From: Actinomyces haliotis
Lineage (GTDB): Bacteria > Actinomycetota > Actinomycetes > Actinomycetales > Actinomycetaceae
Direction: 5' to 3'
Assembly: GCF_015355765.1 (NCBI RefSeq)
Contig: NZ_JACWNA010000018.1
Coordinates: forward strand, 23,040-87,039
DNA length: 64,000 nucleotides
Shown: positions 63,958 through 64,000 of the stretch, in pieces
Position numbering within the stretch: the stretch's first letter is position 1
Layout of the letters: each line of letters begins with the position of its first letter
Made by a program: the position numbers and the translations under genes
Notes under the pieces: generated by a model
The model's database searches: none
The model's input: only the letters and a program-made list of their open reading frames with translations
Told to the model about the DNA's origin: nothing

Positions 63958-64000
63958 CGCCTCTCACGCGAGAGGGCCGCGGCACCTGCACGGTGCCGCG

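Overview
The window is a very GC-rich, gene-dense chromosomal segment of an actinobacterium. The conserved gene order, many GTG starts, ATGA/GTGA stop-start overlaps and candidate leaderless promoters all point that way. The gene set (single-subunit quinol nitric oxide reductase, complete mevalonate pathway, twinned secreted alkaline phosphatase, PII signalling) fits the Actinomycetaceae, for example an oral Actinomyces-like organism. That placement is an inference from content, not a database match.

The backbone is the classical actinobacterial translation, ribosome and envelope superoperon, almost all on the + strand: glnD (partial), ffh, rpsP-khpA-rimM-trmD-lepB, rplS, lepB2-rnhB, DUF2469, yraN-comM-dprA, xerC, rpsB-tsf, pyrH-frr-cdsA, rlmN-divIVA-like-rseP-GNAT, proS, rimP-nusA, ylxR-infB. 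Accessory blocks interrupt it.

Block 1 (1.1-5.0 kb) is a secreted protein with two fused alkaline phosphatase domains, bracketed by two copies of a 73-bp palindromic element. Block 2 (6.9-14.5 kb, mostly - strand) holds a CPBP intramembrane protease, an ABC exporter with its own two-component system, and a YtrABC-like GntR/ABC operon. Three copies of a second palindromic element punctuate it, and clear operator-like inverted repeats lie in front of both transporter operons. Block 3 (37.2-47.4 kb) encodes every step from acetyl-CoA to IPP/DMAPP: an acetyl-CoA acetyltransferase/HMG-CoA reductase fusion, divergent HMG-CoA synthase, and a four-gene coupled operon mvaK1-mvaD-mvaK2-fni. A TctA-like membrane protein and a small membrane partner are embedded in it. 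The non-mevalonate genes dxr and ispG, which normally flank rseP in this neighbourhood, are absent, so the locus looks like a pathway replacement.

Block 4 (57.6-64 kb) is respiratory. A cytochrome b/molybdopterin fusion protein is transcribed divergently from a coupled operon of nitric oxide reductase norZ, a membrane protein with a WhiB-like four-cysteine motif, and an SPFH/slipin protein. The cysteine membrane protein is the best candidate for an undescribed NO-linked component. Other notable items are a TrmD-GNAT fusion, a signal peptidase with a roughly 270-residue N-terminal extension, and a set of genes with a -10-like hexamer about 6 nt upstream of the start codon and no Shine-Dalgarno sequence.

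I saw no tRNA or rRNA genes, CRISPR arrays, insertion sequences or recognisable riboswitches.
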